The notes under the pieces: model-generated | The model's input: only the letters and a program-made list of their open reading frames with translations | What the model was told of the DNA's origin: nothing | Databases searched by the model: none | Source: Anaerostipes sp. | Lineage (GTDB): Bacteria; Bacillota; Clostridia; Lachnospirales; Lachnospiraceae | Assembly (NCBI GenBank): GCA_028704435.1 | Contig: JAQWFL010000013.1 | Span: 1 to 64,000, forward strand | Reading direction: 5' to 3' | Length of the DNA: 64,000 bases | Shown: positions 34,508-43,821 of the stretch, one piece after another | Numbering within the stretch: position 1 is the first letter of the stretch | Layout: the number at the start of each line of letters is the position of its first letter | Made by a program: the position numbers and the translations under genes

Positions 34508-35500
34508 TTAACGTTTACTTGGATACTTTGAGAATGAATTAACAATGGAATTATAAAGAGCATTTCCATATTTATCAGTATGTGTCTTCATTGATTTTGC
34601 TTCTGATGGATTGGTAATAAATCCTATCTCAGTTAATGTAGAAGCAGTTTTTGTTTTTCTAAGAACAGATAATCCAGTTCGGTTTACAAGTCCTCGATTA
34701 GCAAATCCTGTTGCAGAGACAATATAGCTATGTATTGCTTTGCTCCATTTATAGCTTGTAAGACCAGAAGAAGACTTATATCCTTTAGAGTTATATAATG
34801 TTTCTGTCCCTTTTGAAGTTTTTTGGAACGAGTTAATGTGAACACTGATGAATCGGTCTGCTTTTACATTGTTAGCAAGAGCGGATCTAGCATCAAGACT
34901 TGGATACCAATCACTTAATCTTGTGTAATAAGCTTTAATGCTGCTATTTTTATCAAATCTTTTTTTCATAGCTTGTACAATTTGAAGAGTTAATTTTTTC
35001 TCTTGTAGACCATTTCCTGTTGCACCGGTATCGGAACCACCATGACCAGCATCTACAACTACAATTTTCTTATACATGCTCTTTGGGCTTGCATATCGAA
35101 CATAAATATAATTTGATGTTTGTGTTACAGAATATGCTTTGATGACACTTTTTCTTGGACGAATGTAAATTCGTGTGTAACCGTTGCTATATGTAACTTT
35201 ATAAGAACGAAAGTATTTATCTACTTTTAATTTTCTGTTTTTCTTATTGCTAAAATAAGATTTGTAGTTACCTTTTACATATAGAATCAAACGTCGATTG
35301 CTGTAGTCATCATTTGTAGTAATAGAGAGAGACTTGGTAGGTTTTTTGATACGTACATTATAACCGTTAGAAGTGGCAGTCAGTTGAGTGCTTGGTCCGA
35401 TGGACTTGGCTTTTGAAGATGCTGCGCCAACAGATACGGTACTAAACAGTAAAATACTGCTACATAATAATGTTGTAAGCTTTAGTAATTTTAATTTCAT
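34508..35500 (-). CDS. N-acetylmuramoyl-L-alanine amidase (Amidase_3), paralogue 2
   Basis: This 330-residue version lacks the large N-terminal wall region of its neighbours. It has a signal peptide (about 1-30), the AMIN-like domain (about 40-150) and Amidase_3 with DAGHGGSDTGATGNG, QEKKLTL, ISVHINSFQ and LTEIGFITN. The AMIN-like and catalytic parts are nearly colinear with paralogue 1 (NDDYSNRRL, KVDKYFRSYKVTYSNGYT), so duplication followed by loss or gain of the N-terminal module is likely. The SD GAAAGGATG precedes the ATG. Own promoter and terminator. Confidence 0.93.
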   Translation of the reverse strand: MKLKLLKLTTLLCSSILLFSTVSVGAASSKAKSIGPSTQLTATSNGYNVRIKKPTKSLSITTNDDYSNRRLILYVKGNYKSYFSNKKNRKLKVDKYFRSYKVTYSNGYTRIYIRPRKSVIKAYSVTQTSNYIYVRYASPKSMYKKIVVVDAGHGGSDTGATGNGLQEKKLTLQIVQAMKKRFDKNSSIKAYYTRLSDWYPSLDARSALANNVKADRFISVHINSFQKTSKGTETLYNSKGYKSSSGLTSYKWSKAIHSYIVSATGFANRGLVNRTGLSVLRKTKTASTLTEIGFITNPSEAKSMKTHTDKYGNALYNSIVNSFSKYPSKR

Positions 35501-35524
35501 TTTATAATCATCCTTTCGGGTAGA

Positions 35525-35553
35525 ATTTTAACATAATTGTAATACAAAAGCAA
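35525..35553 (-). promoter_or_regulatory. Promoter of amidase 2 with WalR-type box
   Basis: TTGCTT (35548-35553), 17 bases, TAAAAT (35525-35530) on the minus strand. The spacer has TATTAC-AATTA-TGTTAA (35528-35544), one mismatch from TGTWAH-N5-TGTWAH. Geometry is identical to amidase 1. Confidence 0.55.
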
Positions 35554-35589
35554 AGGAAAAGAGCAAACTTAAGAATTCACTCTTTTCCT
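35554..35589 (-). terminator. Terminator after amidase 3
   Basis: AGGAAAAGAG pairs perfectly with CTCTTTTCCT across a 16-base loop, downstream of the third amidase. Confidence 0.75.
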
Positions 35590-35594
35590 AGAAC

Positions 35595-37046
35595 TTAGTA
35601 ACTTGATAAAATACCGTTATAAAATGCTTTTCCAATCGCTGCTGTGTTATTTTTCATATAGGTAGCTTCGGTCTTGTTTGTGATAAAACCAACTTCACCT
35701 AAGCTTGCAGACATCTTAGAATATGTAAGAACAGCAACACCGTTCTTTCCTGGAATTCTTTGTTGTAATCCACGGTTTGTGAATTTTGTTGTGCTTTGTA
35801 GCTTGGATTGAACAATGGTTGCCAGTCCCTTTCCGGTAAGAGTTCCTGTTTTTCCACCAGTTGGGTTGTAAAGTGTTTCTGTCCCTTTTGATGAAGCCGT
35901 TGCAGAATTAATATGAACGCTTAAGAATCTATGAGCCCCTACAGTATTTGCTAATGTATATCTAGCAGATAGTGAAGGGTAAGTATCTGTTAATCTAGTA
36001 TAATAAACTTTGTAGCTTGCGTTACGATCAAAGTAGTACTTAATTTGTTTTACAATACTTAAAGTTAGATTCTTTTCATATAGTCCATTGCCAACTGCAC
36101 CTGAATCGGTTCCACCATGACCAGCATCTACAACAATGATTTTTTGATACATAGATGTTGGGGCAGCGTAGGTCACATATATATAGGTAGAACCCACAGT
36201 TGTGCTAAATCCCTTAATAGAACTTGTCTTTAAATTGATATAGGTATAGCCGCCTTGGTAAGAGACGCTGTAGGATAAAGAATTACGAATGGTACGGTTA
36301 CTGGAAGAATTAAAATGTGTTCGATAATCGCCTTTTATCTTTAGTCGTAAACGCTTATTATTGTAGTCATCTTCTGAAGTAATGGATGAATTACTTAAAG
36401 CAGAAGGTTTCTTTATTCGAATAGAATAATTGCTGCTGCTTGCTGTAATCTTAGTTTTTGGAGCAACTACAGTTGATGATGTAGGAGTCTTTGAGGCAGT
36501 GGTAGCAGTTGTTGTGGATGCACTTGGCAATGAAAAAATACCAGATAGCAGACGCTGATTCCATGAATATTTCAAACCTAGTTTGCTTGCCACAGCAACA
36601 CCAGAAACCATAATATAATTTTTCTTTTTGCTAACAAAATATACCTTCATTGGAGCTTTGGAGAGGGTAGTTGATTTCCCATTCAAGGTAGCTTTTTTGC
36701 TATTAAGTGTCATGACTAAAGTTTTTCCACTTCGTTTCATGGTAATCTTTTTTGTTGAACTATTATACTTGTAGGTAAGACCTAGTTTTTTTCCATTCTT
36801 AGCAAGATTATATGCAGAATACATGGAATAGGATGAATCAACAAATCCTGGCATTGTACTTTTGATGAGTGTGTTTTGATATCGTGCTGCAATTGCTTTT
36901 TTAGAATATGTTTTTTGTGTATGAGTATATTTTACATTGAAATATTTGCCGGCTGGAACATCGGCGGAAACTGTTTTTGTTGTAAATAAACTAGCGAGTA
37001 TGAGACTAAGGGCAAGAGTAAAGCTCATTATTTGTTTTTTTATCAT
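35595..37046 (-). CDS. N-acetylmuramoyl-L-alanine amidase (Amidase_3), paralogue 3
   Basis: The 483-residue enzyme has a signal peptide (about 1-28), an N-terminal copper-amine-oxidase-like wall region, a Thr/Ser/Ala linker (TTATTASKTPTSST), an AMIN-like domain and Amidase_3 with DAGHGGTDSGAVGNG, YEKNLTL, LSVHINSATA and GEVGFITN. It is the most divergent of the three: KGLATIVQSKLQ and the RIPGKNGVAVL loop differ from the other two. The SD GGAGGT is good. Promoter TTGTCC-17-TATAAT lacks the WalR-type box seen at the other two. Confidence 0.93.
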   Translation of the reverse strand: MIKKQIMSFTLALSLILASLFTTKTVSADVPAGKYFNVKYTHTQKTYSKKAIAARYQNTLIKSTMPGFVDSSYSMYSAYNLAKNGKKLGLTYKYNSSTKKITMKRSGKTLVMTLNSKKATLNGKSTTLSKAPMKVYFVSKKKNYIMVSGVAVASKLGLKYSWNQRLLSGIFSLPSASTTTATTASKTPTSSTVVAPKTKITASSSNYSIRIKKPSALSNSSITSEDDYNNKRLRLKIKGDYRTHFNSSSNRTIRNSLSYSVSYQGGYTYINLKTSSIKGFSTTVGSTYIYVTYAAPTSMYQKIIVVDAGHGGTDSGAVGNGLYEKNLTLSIVKQIKYYFDRNASYKVYYTRLTDTYPSLSARYTLANTVGAHRFLSVHINSATASSKGTETLYNPTGGKTGTLTGKGLATIVQSKLQSTTKFTNRGLQQRIPGKNGVAVLTYSKMSASLGEVGFITNKTEATYMKNNTAAIGKAFYNGILSSY

Positions 37047-37071
37047 ATTTTACCTCCGTTATAGTATGTAT

Positions 37072-37100
37072 ATTATAGTATAAGAATGGCGAAAGGACAA
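37072..37100 (-). promoter_or_regulatory. Promoter of amidase 3
   Basis: TTGTCC (37095-37100), a 17-base spacer and TATAAT (37072-37077) on the minus strand. No TGTWAH box is visible. Confidence 0.6.
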
Positions 37101-37222
37101 GAATAATAAGAAATTGCTTGTATTTATGAAAAAAACTATTTTCAAAACTATATGAAGTATGGTATTCTAATATGTAAGTCCACTTTACTAGCGTGAAGTG
37201 AAAAAAGATTTAGGAGAAGATT

Positions 37223-37933
37223 ATGGATGTTCAGAATCGGTATGGGCAGGGACTAGTTGATGGAATTCCCATTGGATTAGCTTATCTTGCGGTATCTTTT
37301 GCATTTGGAATTGCGGGAATGTCAAAGGGAATTCCAGTGTGGGCAGTTGTCATAATATCTGCTACATGCTTAACATCTGCAGGTCAATTTGCAGGAATTA
37401 TTTCTATTGCTTCAGGAGGATCTATTGTAGAACTCATATTATCACAGATGGTGATTAATCTTCGTTATACAATCATGTCCATAGCAGTTGGCCAAAAGTT
37501 AACACAGGACACACCTGTATGGCATCGTTTTATTATGGCGTTTGGAGTGACAGATGAGGCATTTGCAGTTTCGTGTGGCCGAAAAGGTGAGATTGGATCG
37601 AGATATTTTTATGGAATTATGACAGTGATGTGGAGTGCATGGACTCTAGGTACATTTCTAGGGGCAACGGCAAGTGGAATTCTACCAGAAGCTGTGATGA
37701 ATGCATTAGGACTTGCAATCTATGGAATGTTGATTGCATTAGTGATACCTCCAGCAAAGCATAATCCGCATATTGTATTGGTTGTCTTTGCAGCTGTTGT
37801 TTGTAGTTTAGTATTTCGATATGTAGAAGTATTTTCATTTATTTCAAGTGGATTTTCTATTATTATTTGTACCTTAATTGCGGCGACTCTTGGTGCATTG
37901 ATTTTTCCAATCAAGGAGGAAGCAGATGAGTAA
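37223..37933 (+). CDS. azlC: AzlC branched-chain amino acid permease subunit
   Basis: AzlC with AzlD forms an exporter of branched-chain amino acids. The 236-residue membrane protein shows GLVDGIPIGLAYLAVSFAFG, SATCLTSAGQFAGI, SQMVINLRYTIMS and GVTDEAFAV, the family pattern. The SD TTAGGAGAAG is good. azlD overlaps its end by 8 bases. It opens the long leuB-ilvD-ilvB-serC-serA-asd operon, matching biosynthesis with efflux control. A weak TTTTCA-18-TATTCT promoter with TGG may lie near 37130-37165. Confidence 0.95.
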   Translation: MDVQNRYGQGLVDGIPIGLAYLAVSFAFGIAGMSKGIPVWAVVIISATCLTSAGQFAGIISIASGGSIVELILSQMVINLRYTIMSIAVGQKLTQDTPVWHRFIMAFGVTDEAFAVSCGRKGEIGSRYFYGIMTVMWSAWTLGTFLGATASGILPEAVMNALGLAIYGMLIALVIPPAKHNPHIVLVVFAAVVCSLVFRYVEVFSFISSGFSIIICTLIAATLGALIFPIKEEADE

Positions 37934-38237
37934 GACAAGTTTAGCAATATATATTTTTGTAATGGCTTTTTCCACATATTTAATAAGAGTGATTCCATTA
38001 CTATTAATTCGAGATAAGATTAACAATCGATTCTTTCGATCGTTTTTATATTATGTTCCATATGCTGTATTGTCAGCAATGGTAATTCCAGCTGTCTTTT
38101 ATGCGACCAATGATATTCGCACAGGCATTGCTGGATTTGTAACAGCCCTTGTATTATCTTATAAAGAGATGAATATGGTGACAGTTGCATGTGTAAGTTG
38201 TATTGTAGCTTTGTTTGTAGAGTTACTTATATTATAG
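37926..38237 (+). CDS. azlD: AzlD branched-chain amino acid transport subunit
   Basis: The 103-residue protein has about four hydrophobic segments and AzlD text: TYLIRVIPLLLIRDKINNRFFRSFLYYVPYAVLSAMVIPAVFYAT. It functions with AzlC as a two-subunit transporter. The 8-base overlap with azlC implies coupled translation. leuB follows after 16 bases with no terminator, so the transporter and biosynthetic genes are in one transcript. Confidence 0.93.
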   Translation: MSKTSLAIYIFVMAFSTYLIRVIPLLLIRDKINNRFFRSFLYYVPYAVLSAMVIPAVFYATNDIRTGIAGFVTALVLSYKEMNMVTVACVSCIVALFVELLIL

Positions 38238-38253
38238 AAGAAGGAGAGAAGTT

Positions 38254-39339
38254 ATGAAGTGTAATTTGGCAGTAATTAAAGGTGACGGAATTGGACCAGA
38301 GATTGTATCAGAAGCAATGAATGTTCTAGATGCAGTTGCAAAAAAGTATGGACATGAGATTTCCTATAAGCAGATTCTTATGGGTGGAGCATCCATTGAT
38401 GTTCATGGAATTCCTTTAACATCAGAGGCTCTTGAGATTGCAAGAAAAAGTGATGCAGTTTTGATGGGATCCATAGGTGGTAATACTTCGACTTCGCCTT
38501 GGTATCAGTTACCAGCAGATAAAAGACCAGAGGCAGGGTTATTATCTCTTCGAAAAGAATTAGGTTTATTTGCGAATATTAGACCGGCTTATTTATATGA
38601 AGAGTTAAAGAAGGCATGTCCACTTCGAGATGATATCATTGGAGATGGATTTGATATGGTCATTATGCGTGAACTGACTGGAGGGTTGTATTTTGGGGCA
38701 CGTTCCACAGAGACAATTGATGGAGTTCGTGTTGCAAAGGATTCGCTGACATACAATGAGAACGAGATTCGAAGAATTGCAATTAAGGCATTTGACATTG
38801 CAAGAAAACGTAAGAAACATGTCATTAGTGTAGACAAGGCAAATGTACTTGATTCTTCAAGATTATGGAGACAGGTTGTAGAAGAGGTTGCAAAGGACTA
38901 CAGTGATGTTACATATGAACATATGTTAGTTGACAACTGTGCAATGCAGCTAGTCAATAATCCAAAACAGTTTGATGTGATTTTAACTGAGAATATGTTT
39001 GGAGATATTTTATCAGATGAGGCAAGTATGATAACAGGATCTATTGGAATGTTATCTTCAGCAAGTTTAGCAAAAGGTAAGTTTGGTCTATACGAACCAA
39101 GTCATGGTTCAGCACCAGATATTGCAGGACAAGATGTTGCTAATCCAATTGCAACTATTTTATCGGCAGCGATGATGCTTCGTTATTCCTTTGATTTAGA
39201 TAAAGAGGCAGATGATATGGAATTTGCGGTGAAGAAAGTCTTAGCAAAGGGATATAGAACTGTTGATATTATGTCCGATGGAATGACAAAAGTTGGAACA
39301 AAAGAAATGGGACAAAAAATAATTGAAGAATTAGAATAA
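38254..39339 (+). CDS. leuB: 3-isopropylmalate dehydrogenase
   Basis: LeuB oxidises and decarboxylates 3-isopropylmalate in leucine synthesis. The 361-residue protein has [12 protein letters not shown] at the N-terminus, ITGGLYFG-type (LTGGLYFG) substrate residues, [14 protein letters not shown] and [21 protein letters not shown]. Normal length. The SD AAGGAGAG is good. leuA, leuC and leuD are absent from the window. It is followed by ilvD after 17 bases. Confidence 0.97.
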   Translation: MKCNLAVIKGDGIGPEIVSEAMNVLDAVAKKYGHEISYKQILMGGASIDVHGIPLTSEALEIARKSDAVLMGSIGGNTSTSPWYQLPADKRPEAGLLSLRKELGLFANIRPAYLYEELKKACPLRDDIIGDGFDMVIMRELTGGLYFGARSTETIDGVRVAKDSLTYNENEIRRIAIKAFDIARKRKKHVISVDKANVLDSSRLWRQVVEEVAKDYSDVTYEHMLVDNCAMQLVNNPKQFDVILTENMFGDILSDEASMITGSIGMLSSASLAKGKFGLYEPSHGSAPDIAGQDVANPIATILSAAMMLRYSFDLDKEADDMEFAVKKVLAKGYRTVDIMSDGMTKVGTKEMGQKIIEELE

Positions 39340-39356
39340 TATGGAGGGAAGAAGAT

Positions 39357-41021
39357 ATGAGTAATACGTATACAAATGGAGAAGAATTTGCACCACAGCG
39401 TTCGTTGTTTAATGCACTAGGATATACACAAGAGGAGATGAGAAAGCCTTTAGTTGGAATTGTTAGCTCTCAAAATGACATTGTTCCAGGGCATATGAAT
39501 CTTGACAAGATTGTAGAAGCTGTAAAAATGGGAGTTGCTATGGCAGGTGGAACACCAGTTGTATTCCCAGCTATTGCAGTATGCGATGGAATTGCAATGG
39601 GTCATGTGGGAATGAAATATTCTCTTGTAACAAGAGATTTAATTGCAGATTCCACAGAAGCAATGGCTCTTGCACATCAATTTGATGCATTGGTTATGGT
39701 TCCAAACTGTGATAAGAATGTTCCAGGACTTTTAATGGCGGCAGCGCGTGTTAATGTACCCACAGTGTTCGTCAGTGGCGGACCAATGCTTGCAGGTCGT
39801 GTAAAAGGTCAAAAAACAAGTCTTTCAAGTATGTTTGAAGCAGTTGGATCTTATGCAGCAGGAAGTATTACAAAAGATGAATTAGATGAGTTTGAGAATA
39901 AGACATGTCCAACTTGTGGATCATGTTCAGGAATGTACACAGCAAACTCAATGAACTGTTTAACAGAAGTTCTTGGAATGGGACTTCGTGGAAATGGAAC
40001 AATTCCAGCAGTATACTCTGAACGTATTAGACTTGCAAAGCATGCAGGAATGAAAGTAATGGAGTTATTAGAAAAGAACATTAAACCAAGAGATATTATG
40101 ACAGAAAAAGCATTTTTTAATGCATTAACTGTAGATATGGCACTTGGATGTAGTACAAATAGTATGCTTCATTTACCAGCAATTGCTCATGAAGCAGGAG
40201 TAGAATTAAATCTTGAACTTGCAAATGATATTAGCAGCAAAACTCCAAACCTATGTCATTTAGCACCTGCAGGACATACTTATATGGAAGATTTAAATGA
40301 AGCTGGTGGTGTGTATGCAGTTATGAACGAATTAAATAAAAAGGGATTATTACACACAGATTTGATGACCGCAACTGGAAAAACAGTAGGAGAGAATATT
40401 GAGAATTGTATCAACATGGATCCAGAAACAATTCGTCCAATTGACAATCCGTACAGTCAAACTGGTGGTATTGCAGTATTAAAAGGAAATTTAGCTCCAG
40501 ATTCAGGAGTTGTAAAACGTTCTGCAGTTGCACCAGAGATGCTTAAGATGGAAGGACCAGCAAGAGTATTTGACTGTGAAGAAGATGCAATCGAAACAAT
40601 TAAAGATGGCAAAATTAATCCTGGTGATGTTGTAGTCATTCGTTATGAAGGACCAAAAGGTGGTCCAGGTATGAGAGAGATGCTAAATCCTACATCGGCT
40701 ATTATGGGTATGGGACTAGGATCAAGCGTTGCGTTGATTACAGATGGTAGATTCTCAGGTGCATCTAGAGGAGCATGTATTGGTCACGTATCTCCAGAAG
40801 CAGCAGTTGGTGGACCAATCGCTCTAGTAGAAGAAGGGGACATTATTGCAATTGATATTAATGCAAATACACTAGAATTAAAGGTTTCAGATGATGAATT
40901 AAAGAGCCGTAAAGAAAAATGGCAGCCAAGAGAACCTAAAGTTACAACTGGATATTTGGCACGTTATGCGTCGTTAGTTACATCTGGAAATAGAGGAGCT
41001 ATTTTAGAGATTAATAAATAG
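39357..41021 (+). CDS. ilvD: Dihydroxy-acid dehydratase
   Basis: IlvD dehydrates dihydroxy acids in valine and isoleucine synthesis with an iron-sulfur cluster. The 554-residue protein shows [44 protein letters not shown] with cluster cysteines, and C-terminal [33 protein letters not shown]. The SD TGGAGGGAAG precedes the ATG. It lies between leuB and ilvB. Confidence 0.97.
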   Translation: MSNTYTNGEEFAPQRSLFNALGYTQEEMRKPLVGIVSSQNDIVPGHMNLDKIVEAVKMGVAMAGGTPVVFPAIAVCDGIAMGHVGMKYSLVTRDLIADSTEAMALAHQFDALVMVPNCDKNVPGLLMAAARVNVPTVFVSGGPMLAGRVKGQKTSLSSMFEAVGSYAAGSITKDELDEFENKTCPTCGSCSGMYTANSMNCLTEVLGMGLRGNGTIPAVYSERIRLAKHAGMKVMELLEKNIKPRDIMTEKAFFNALTVDMALGCSTNSMLHLPAIAHEAGVELNLELANDISSKTPNLCHLAPAGHTYMEDLNEAGGVYAVMNELNKKGLLHTDLMTATGKTVGENIENCINMDPETIRPIDNPYSQTGGIAVLKGNLAPDSGVVKRSAVAPEMLKMEGPARVFDCEEDAIETIKDGKINPGDVVVIRYEGPKGGPGMREMLNPTSAIMGMGLGSSVALITDGRFSGASRGACIGHVSPEAAVGGPIALVEEGDIIAIDINANTLELKVSDDELKSRKEKWQPREPKVTTGYLARYASLVTSGNRGAILEINK

Positions 41022-41034
41022 AAAGAGGGATTGG

Positions 41035-42726
41035 ATGAAACAATTAACTGGATCACAAATTGTTTTAGAATGTTTAAAAGAACAGGGCGTTGATACTGTT
41101 TTTGGCTATCCAGGCGGATCGATTCTAAACATTTATGACGAACTATATAAACAAAAAGATTCAATTACACATATCCTAACTTCCCATGAACAGGGAGCAT
41201 CTCATGCAGCAGATGGGTATGCGAGAACCACAGGAAAAGTTGGGGTTTGTTTTGCTACCTCTGGTCCTGGGGCAACAAATATTGTTACGGGAATTGCAAC
41301 GGCACATATGGATTCTATTCCTATGGTTGCGATTACGTGTAACGTGGGTGTCAGTCTTTTAGGAAAAGATAGTTTTCAGGAAGTAGATATTTCTGGGGTG
41401 ACAATTCCGATTACAAAACATAATTTTATTGTGAAGGATGTAGAGGACTTGGCAGATACATTACGAAGAGCGTTTCGTATTGCAACAACAGGAAGAAAAG
41501 GCCCAGTTCTTGTGGATATTCCAAAGGATGTTACAGCTGCAATCACATCATATCAACCACAAGTTCCATCAAAGGTTACAAGAATCATTGATGGAATTAA
41601 AGAGTTAGATATCAAGGAAGCCATTGACCTAATCGATGCGTCAAAGAAACCATTTATTTTAGTAGGTGGCGGAGCAGTATCTGCAGATGCTTCTGATGAG
41701 TTAAGGGAATTTGTAGATAAAGTACAGGCACCAGTTTGTGATACTTTAATGGGAAAAGGTGCATTTGATGGAACTGACCCATTGTATACTGGAATGCTTG
41801 GTATGCATGGAACGAAAACATCTAACATTGGTGTTTCTAACTGTGATTTACTAATTGCAATTGGAACTAGATTCAGCGATCGTGTATTTGGCAATCCAGA
41901 TAATTTCGCAAAGAATGCAAAAATCTTACACATTGATATTGATCCTGCAGAGATTAATAAGAATATTAAAGTATATGCAAGTATAGTCGGTGATGTAAAA
42001 GCAATTTTAACAATGTTAAATCGTAGATTGAAAAAGTTAAATCATTCAGAATGGATTGAGGAGACAAAAAAGAACAAGGAAAAGTATCCTTTGACGTATG
42101 ATAAATCGGTATTAAGTTGTCCACAGATTATGGAAGAAATCTATAAGAAAACCGCTGGAGATGCAATTATTACGACAGAAGTTGGACAGCATCAAATGTG
42201 GGCGGCACAGTTTTATTCTTATCATAAACCGAGAACATTTATTACATCAGGTGGACTTGGAACCATGGGATATGGATTAGGTGCATGTATTGGTGCCAAG
42301 GTGGGAAACCCAGATAAAACAGTTATAAATATTGCTGGAGATGGATGTTTTCGCATGAACATGAATGAATTAGCAACTGCATCGAGATATGAAATTCCAA
42401 TCATCGAAATCATTATCAATAATTCAGTATTGGGGATGGTTAGACAGTGGCAGAATTTATTCTATGAAGAAAGATATTCTTATACGACATTAAAAGATAA
42501 AGTTGATTATGTGAAAGTCTCGGAAGGTTTAGGGGCTGTCGCATATGGTGTAACTAATATCAACGAATTTATAAAAGCTTTTGAAAATGCATTGAATGCC
42601 AAGGGGCCGGTTGTAATCGACTGTCATATTGATTCAGATGATAAAGTCTGGCCTATGGTAAATCCGGGAGGATCAATTGAAGATGCATATTCACAAGAGG
42701 ATTTAAACAAAAAGGAGAAGAACTAA
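41035..42726 (+). CDS. ilvB: Acetolactate synthase large subunit
   Basis: IlvB condenses pyruvate to acetolactate with ThDP and FAD. The 563-residue protein has FGYPGGSILNIYDEL, HEQGASHAADGYAR with the catalytic Glu, TSGPGATN, and the ThDP motif from GDGCFRMNMNEL to the NN of IIINN, plus VLGMVRQWQ. The small regulatory subunit ilvN is not next to it, so it is elsewhere or absent. The SD AGAGGGATTGG is adequate. serC begins one base after the stop. Confidence 0.96.
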   Translation: MKQLTGSQIVLECLKEQGVDTVFGYPGGSILNIYDELYKQKDSITHILTSHEQGASHAADGYARTTGKVGVCFATSGPGATNIVTGIATAHMDSIPMVAITCNVGVSLLGKDSFQEVDISGVTIPITKHNFIVKDVEDLADTLRRAFRIATTGRKGPVLVDIPKDVTAAITSYQPQVPSKVTRIIDGIKELDIKEAIDLIDASKKPFILVGGGAVSADASDELREFVDKVQAPVCDTLMGKGAFDGTDPLYTGMLGMHGTKTSNIGVSNCDLLIAIGTRFSDRVFGNPDNFAKNAKILHIDIDPAEINKNIKVYASIVGDVKAILTMLNRRLKKLNHSEWIEETKKNKEKYPLTYDKSVLSCPQIMEEIYKKTAGDAIITTEVGQHQMWAAQFYSYHKPRTFITSGGLGTMGYGLGACIGAKVGNPDKTVINIAGDGCFRMNMNELATASRYEIPIIEIIINNSVLGMVRQWQNLFYEERYSYTTLKDKVDYVKVSEGLGAVAYGVTNINEFIKAFENALNAKGPVVIDCHIDSDDKVWPMVNPGGSIEDAYSQEDLNKKEKN

Positions 42727-42727
42727 A

Positions 42728-43810
42728 ATGGCAAGAGTGTATAATTTTTCAGCTGGACCAGCTGTACTACCAGAGGATGTATTAAAGGAAGCAGCAGCAG
42801 AGATGCTTGATTACAAAGGATGTGGAATGTCTGTTATGGAGATGAGTCATAGATCTCCAATGTTTGCTGAGATTATTGAAGAAGCAGAAGCAGATTTACG
42901 TGAGCTTATGAATATTCCTGATAATTATAAAGTATTATTTTTACAAGGTGGAGCATCTCAACAGTTTTCAGCAATTCCAATGAATTTAATGAAGAATAAA
43001 GTTGCAGATTTTATTATTACAGGTCAGTGGGCTAAGAAAGCGTACCAAGAGGCTTCTAGATATGGAAAAGCAAATATTATTGCATCATCAGAGGACAAAA
43101 CATTTTCTTATATTCCAGATTGCTCTGATTTAGAAGTATCAGAGGATGCAGATTATGTATATATTTGTGAGAACAATACAATCTACGGAACAAAATATAA
43201 AACATTACCAAATACAAAAGGAAAATTATTAGTTGCTGATTTATCTTCTTGTATTTTGTCTGAACCTGTGAATGTATCAGATTATGATGTATTATACTTT
43301 GGCGTACAAAAGAATGTTGGACCAGCAGGAGTTGTAGTTTCAATTATTCGTGAAGATTTAATTACAGATGATGTGTTAGAAGGAACTCCAACCATGTTAA
43401 AGTGGAAGACACAAGCAGATGCAAAATCACTTTACAATACACCACCATGTTATGGGATTTATATTTGTGGAAAAGTATTTAAATGGTTAAAAGCTCAGGG
43501 TGGTCTTGAGGCTATGAAAGAAAAAAATGAAGAAAAAGCAAAGATTTTATATGATTTCTTAGACCAAAGTGAAATGTTTAAGGGAACGGTTGTAAAGGAA
43601 GATCGTTCTATGATGAATGTTCCATTTATAACAGGAAATGATGACTTGGATGCTAAATTCGTAAAAGAATCTAAAGCAGCAGGATTTGAAAATCTAAAAG
43701 GACATAGAACCGTTGGTGGAATGAGAGCTAGTATTTACAATGCAATGCCAAAGGAAGGTGTAGTAAAATTAGTTGAATTCATGAAGAAGTTTGAAGCAGA
43801 CAACAAATAA
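42728..43810 (+). CDS. serC: Phosphoserine aminotransferase
   Basis: SerC converts 3-phosphohydroxypyruvate to phosphoserine with PLP. The 360-residue protein begins NFSAGPAVLPEDVL, has GGASQQFSAIPMNL, ADLSSCILSEPV and the PLP lysine in FGVQKNVGPAG, and ends GGMRASIYNAMP. The SD AAAGGAGAAG overlaps the ilvB end. serA follows after 11 bases, so the serine pathway genes are linked inside the BCAA operon; serB is not visible. Confidence 0.97.
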   Translation: MARVYNFSAGPAVLPEDVLKEAAAEMLDYKGCGMSVMEMSHRSPMFAEIIEEAEADLRELMNIPDNYKVLFLQGGASQQFSAIPMNLMKNKVADFIITGQWAKKAYQEASRYGKANIIASSEDKTFSYIPDCSDLEVSEDADYVYICENNTIYGTKYKTLPNTKGKLLVADLSSCILSEPVNVSDYDVLYFGVQKNVGPAGVVVSIIREDLITDDVLEGTPTMLKWKTQADAKSLYNTPPCYGIYICGKVFKWLKAQGGLEAMKEKNEEKAKILYDFLDQSEMFKGTVVKEDRSMMNVPFITGNDDLDAKFVKESKAAGFENLKGHRTVGGMRASIYNAMPKEGVVKLVEFMKKFEADNK

Positions 43811-43821
43811 AGGAGAACAAA

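Noticed and set aside
37047-37222. T-box or leader for the BCAA operon
   Set aside because: The gap has only a weak promoter and a short imperfect hairpin near 37180; no T-box sequence.
41035-42726. Missing ilvN read as a hidden frame in the ilvB region
   Set aside because: No open frame with ACT-type sequence lies around ilvB; serC starts one base after it.
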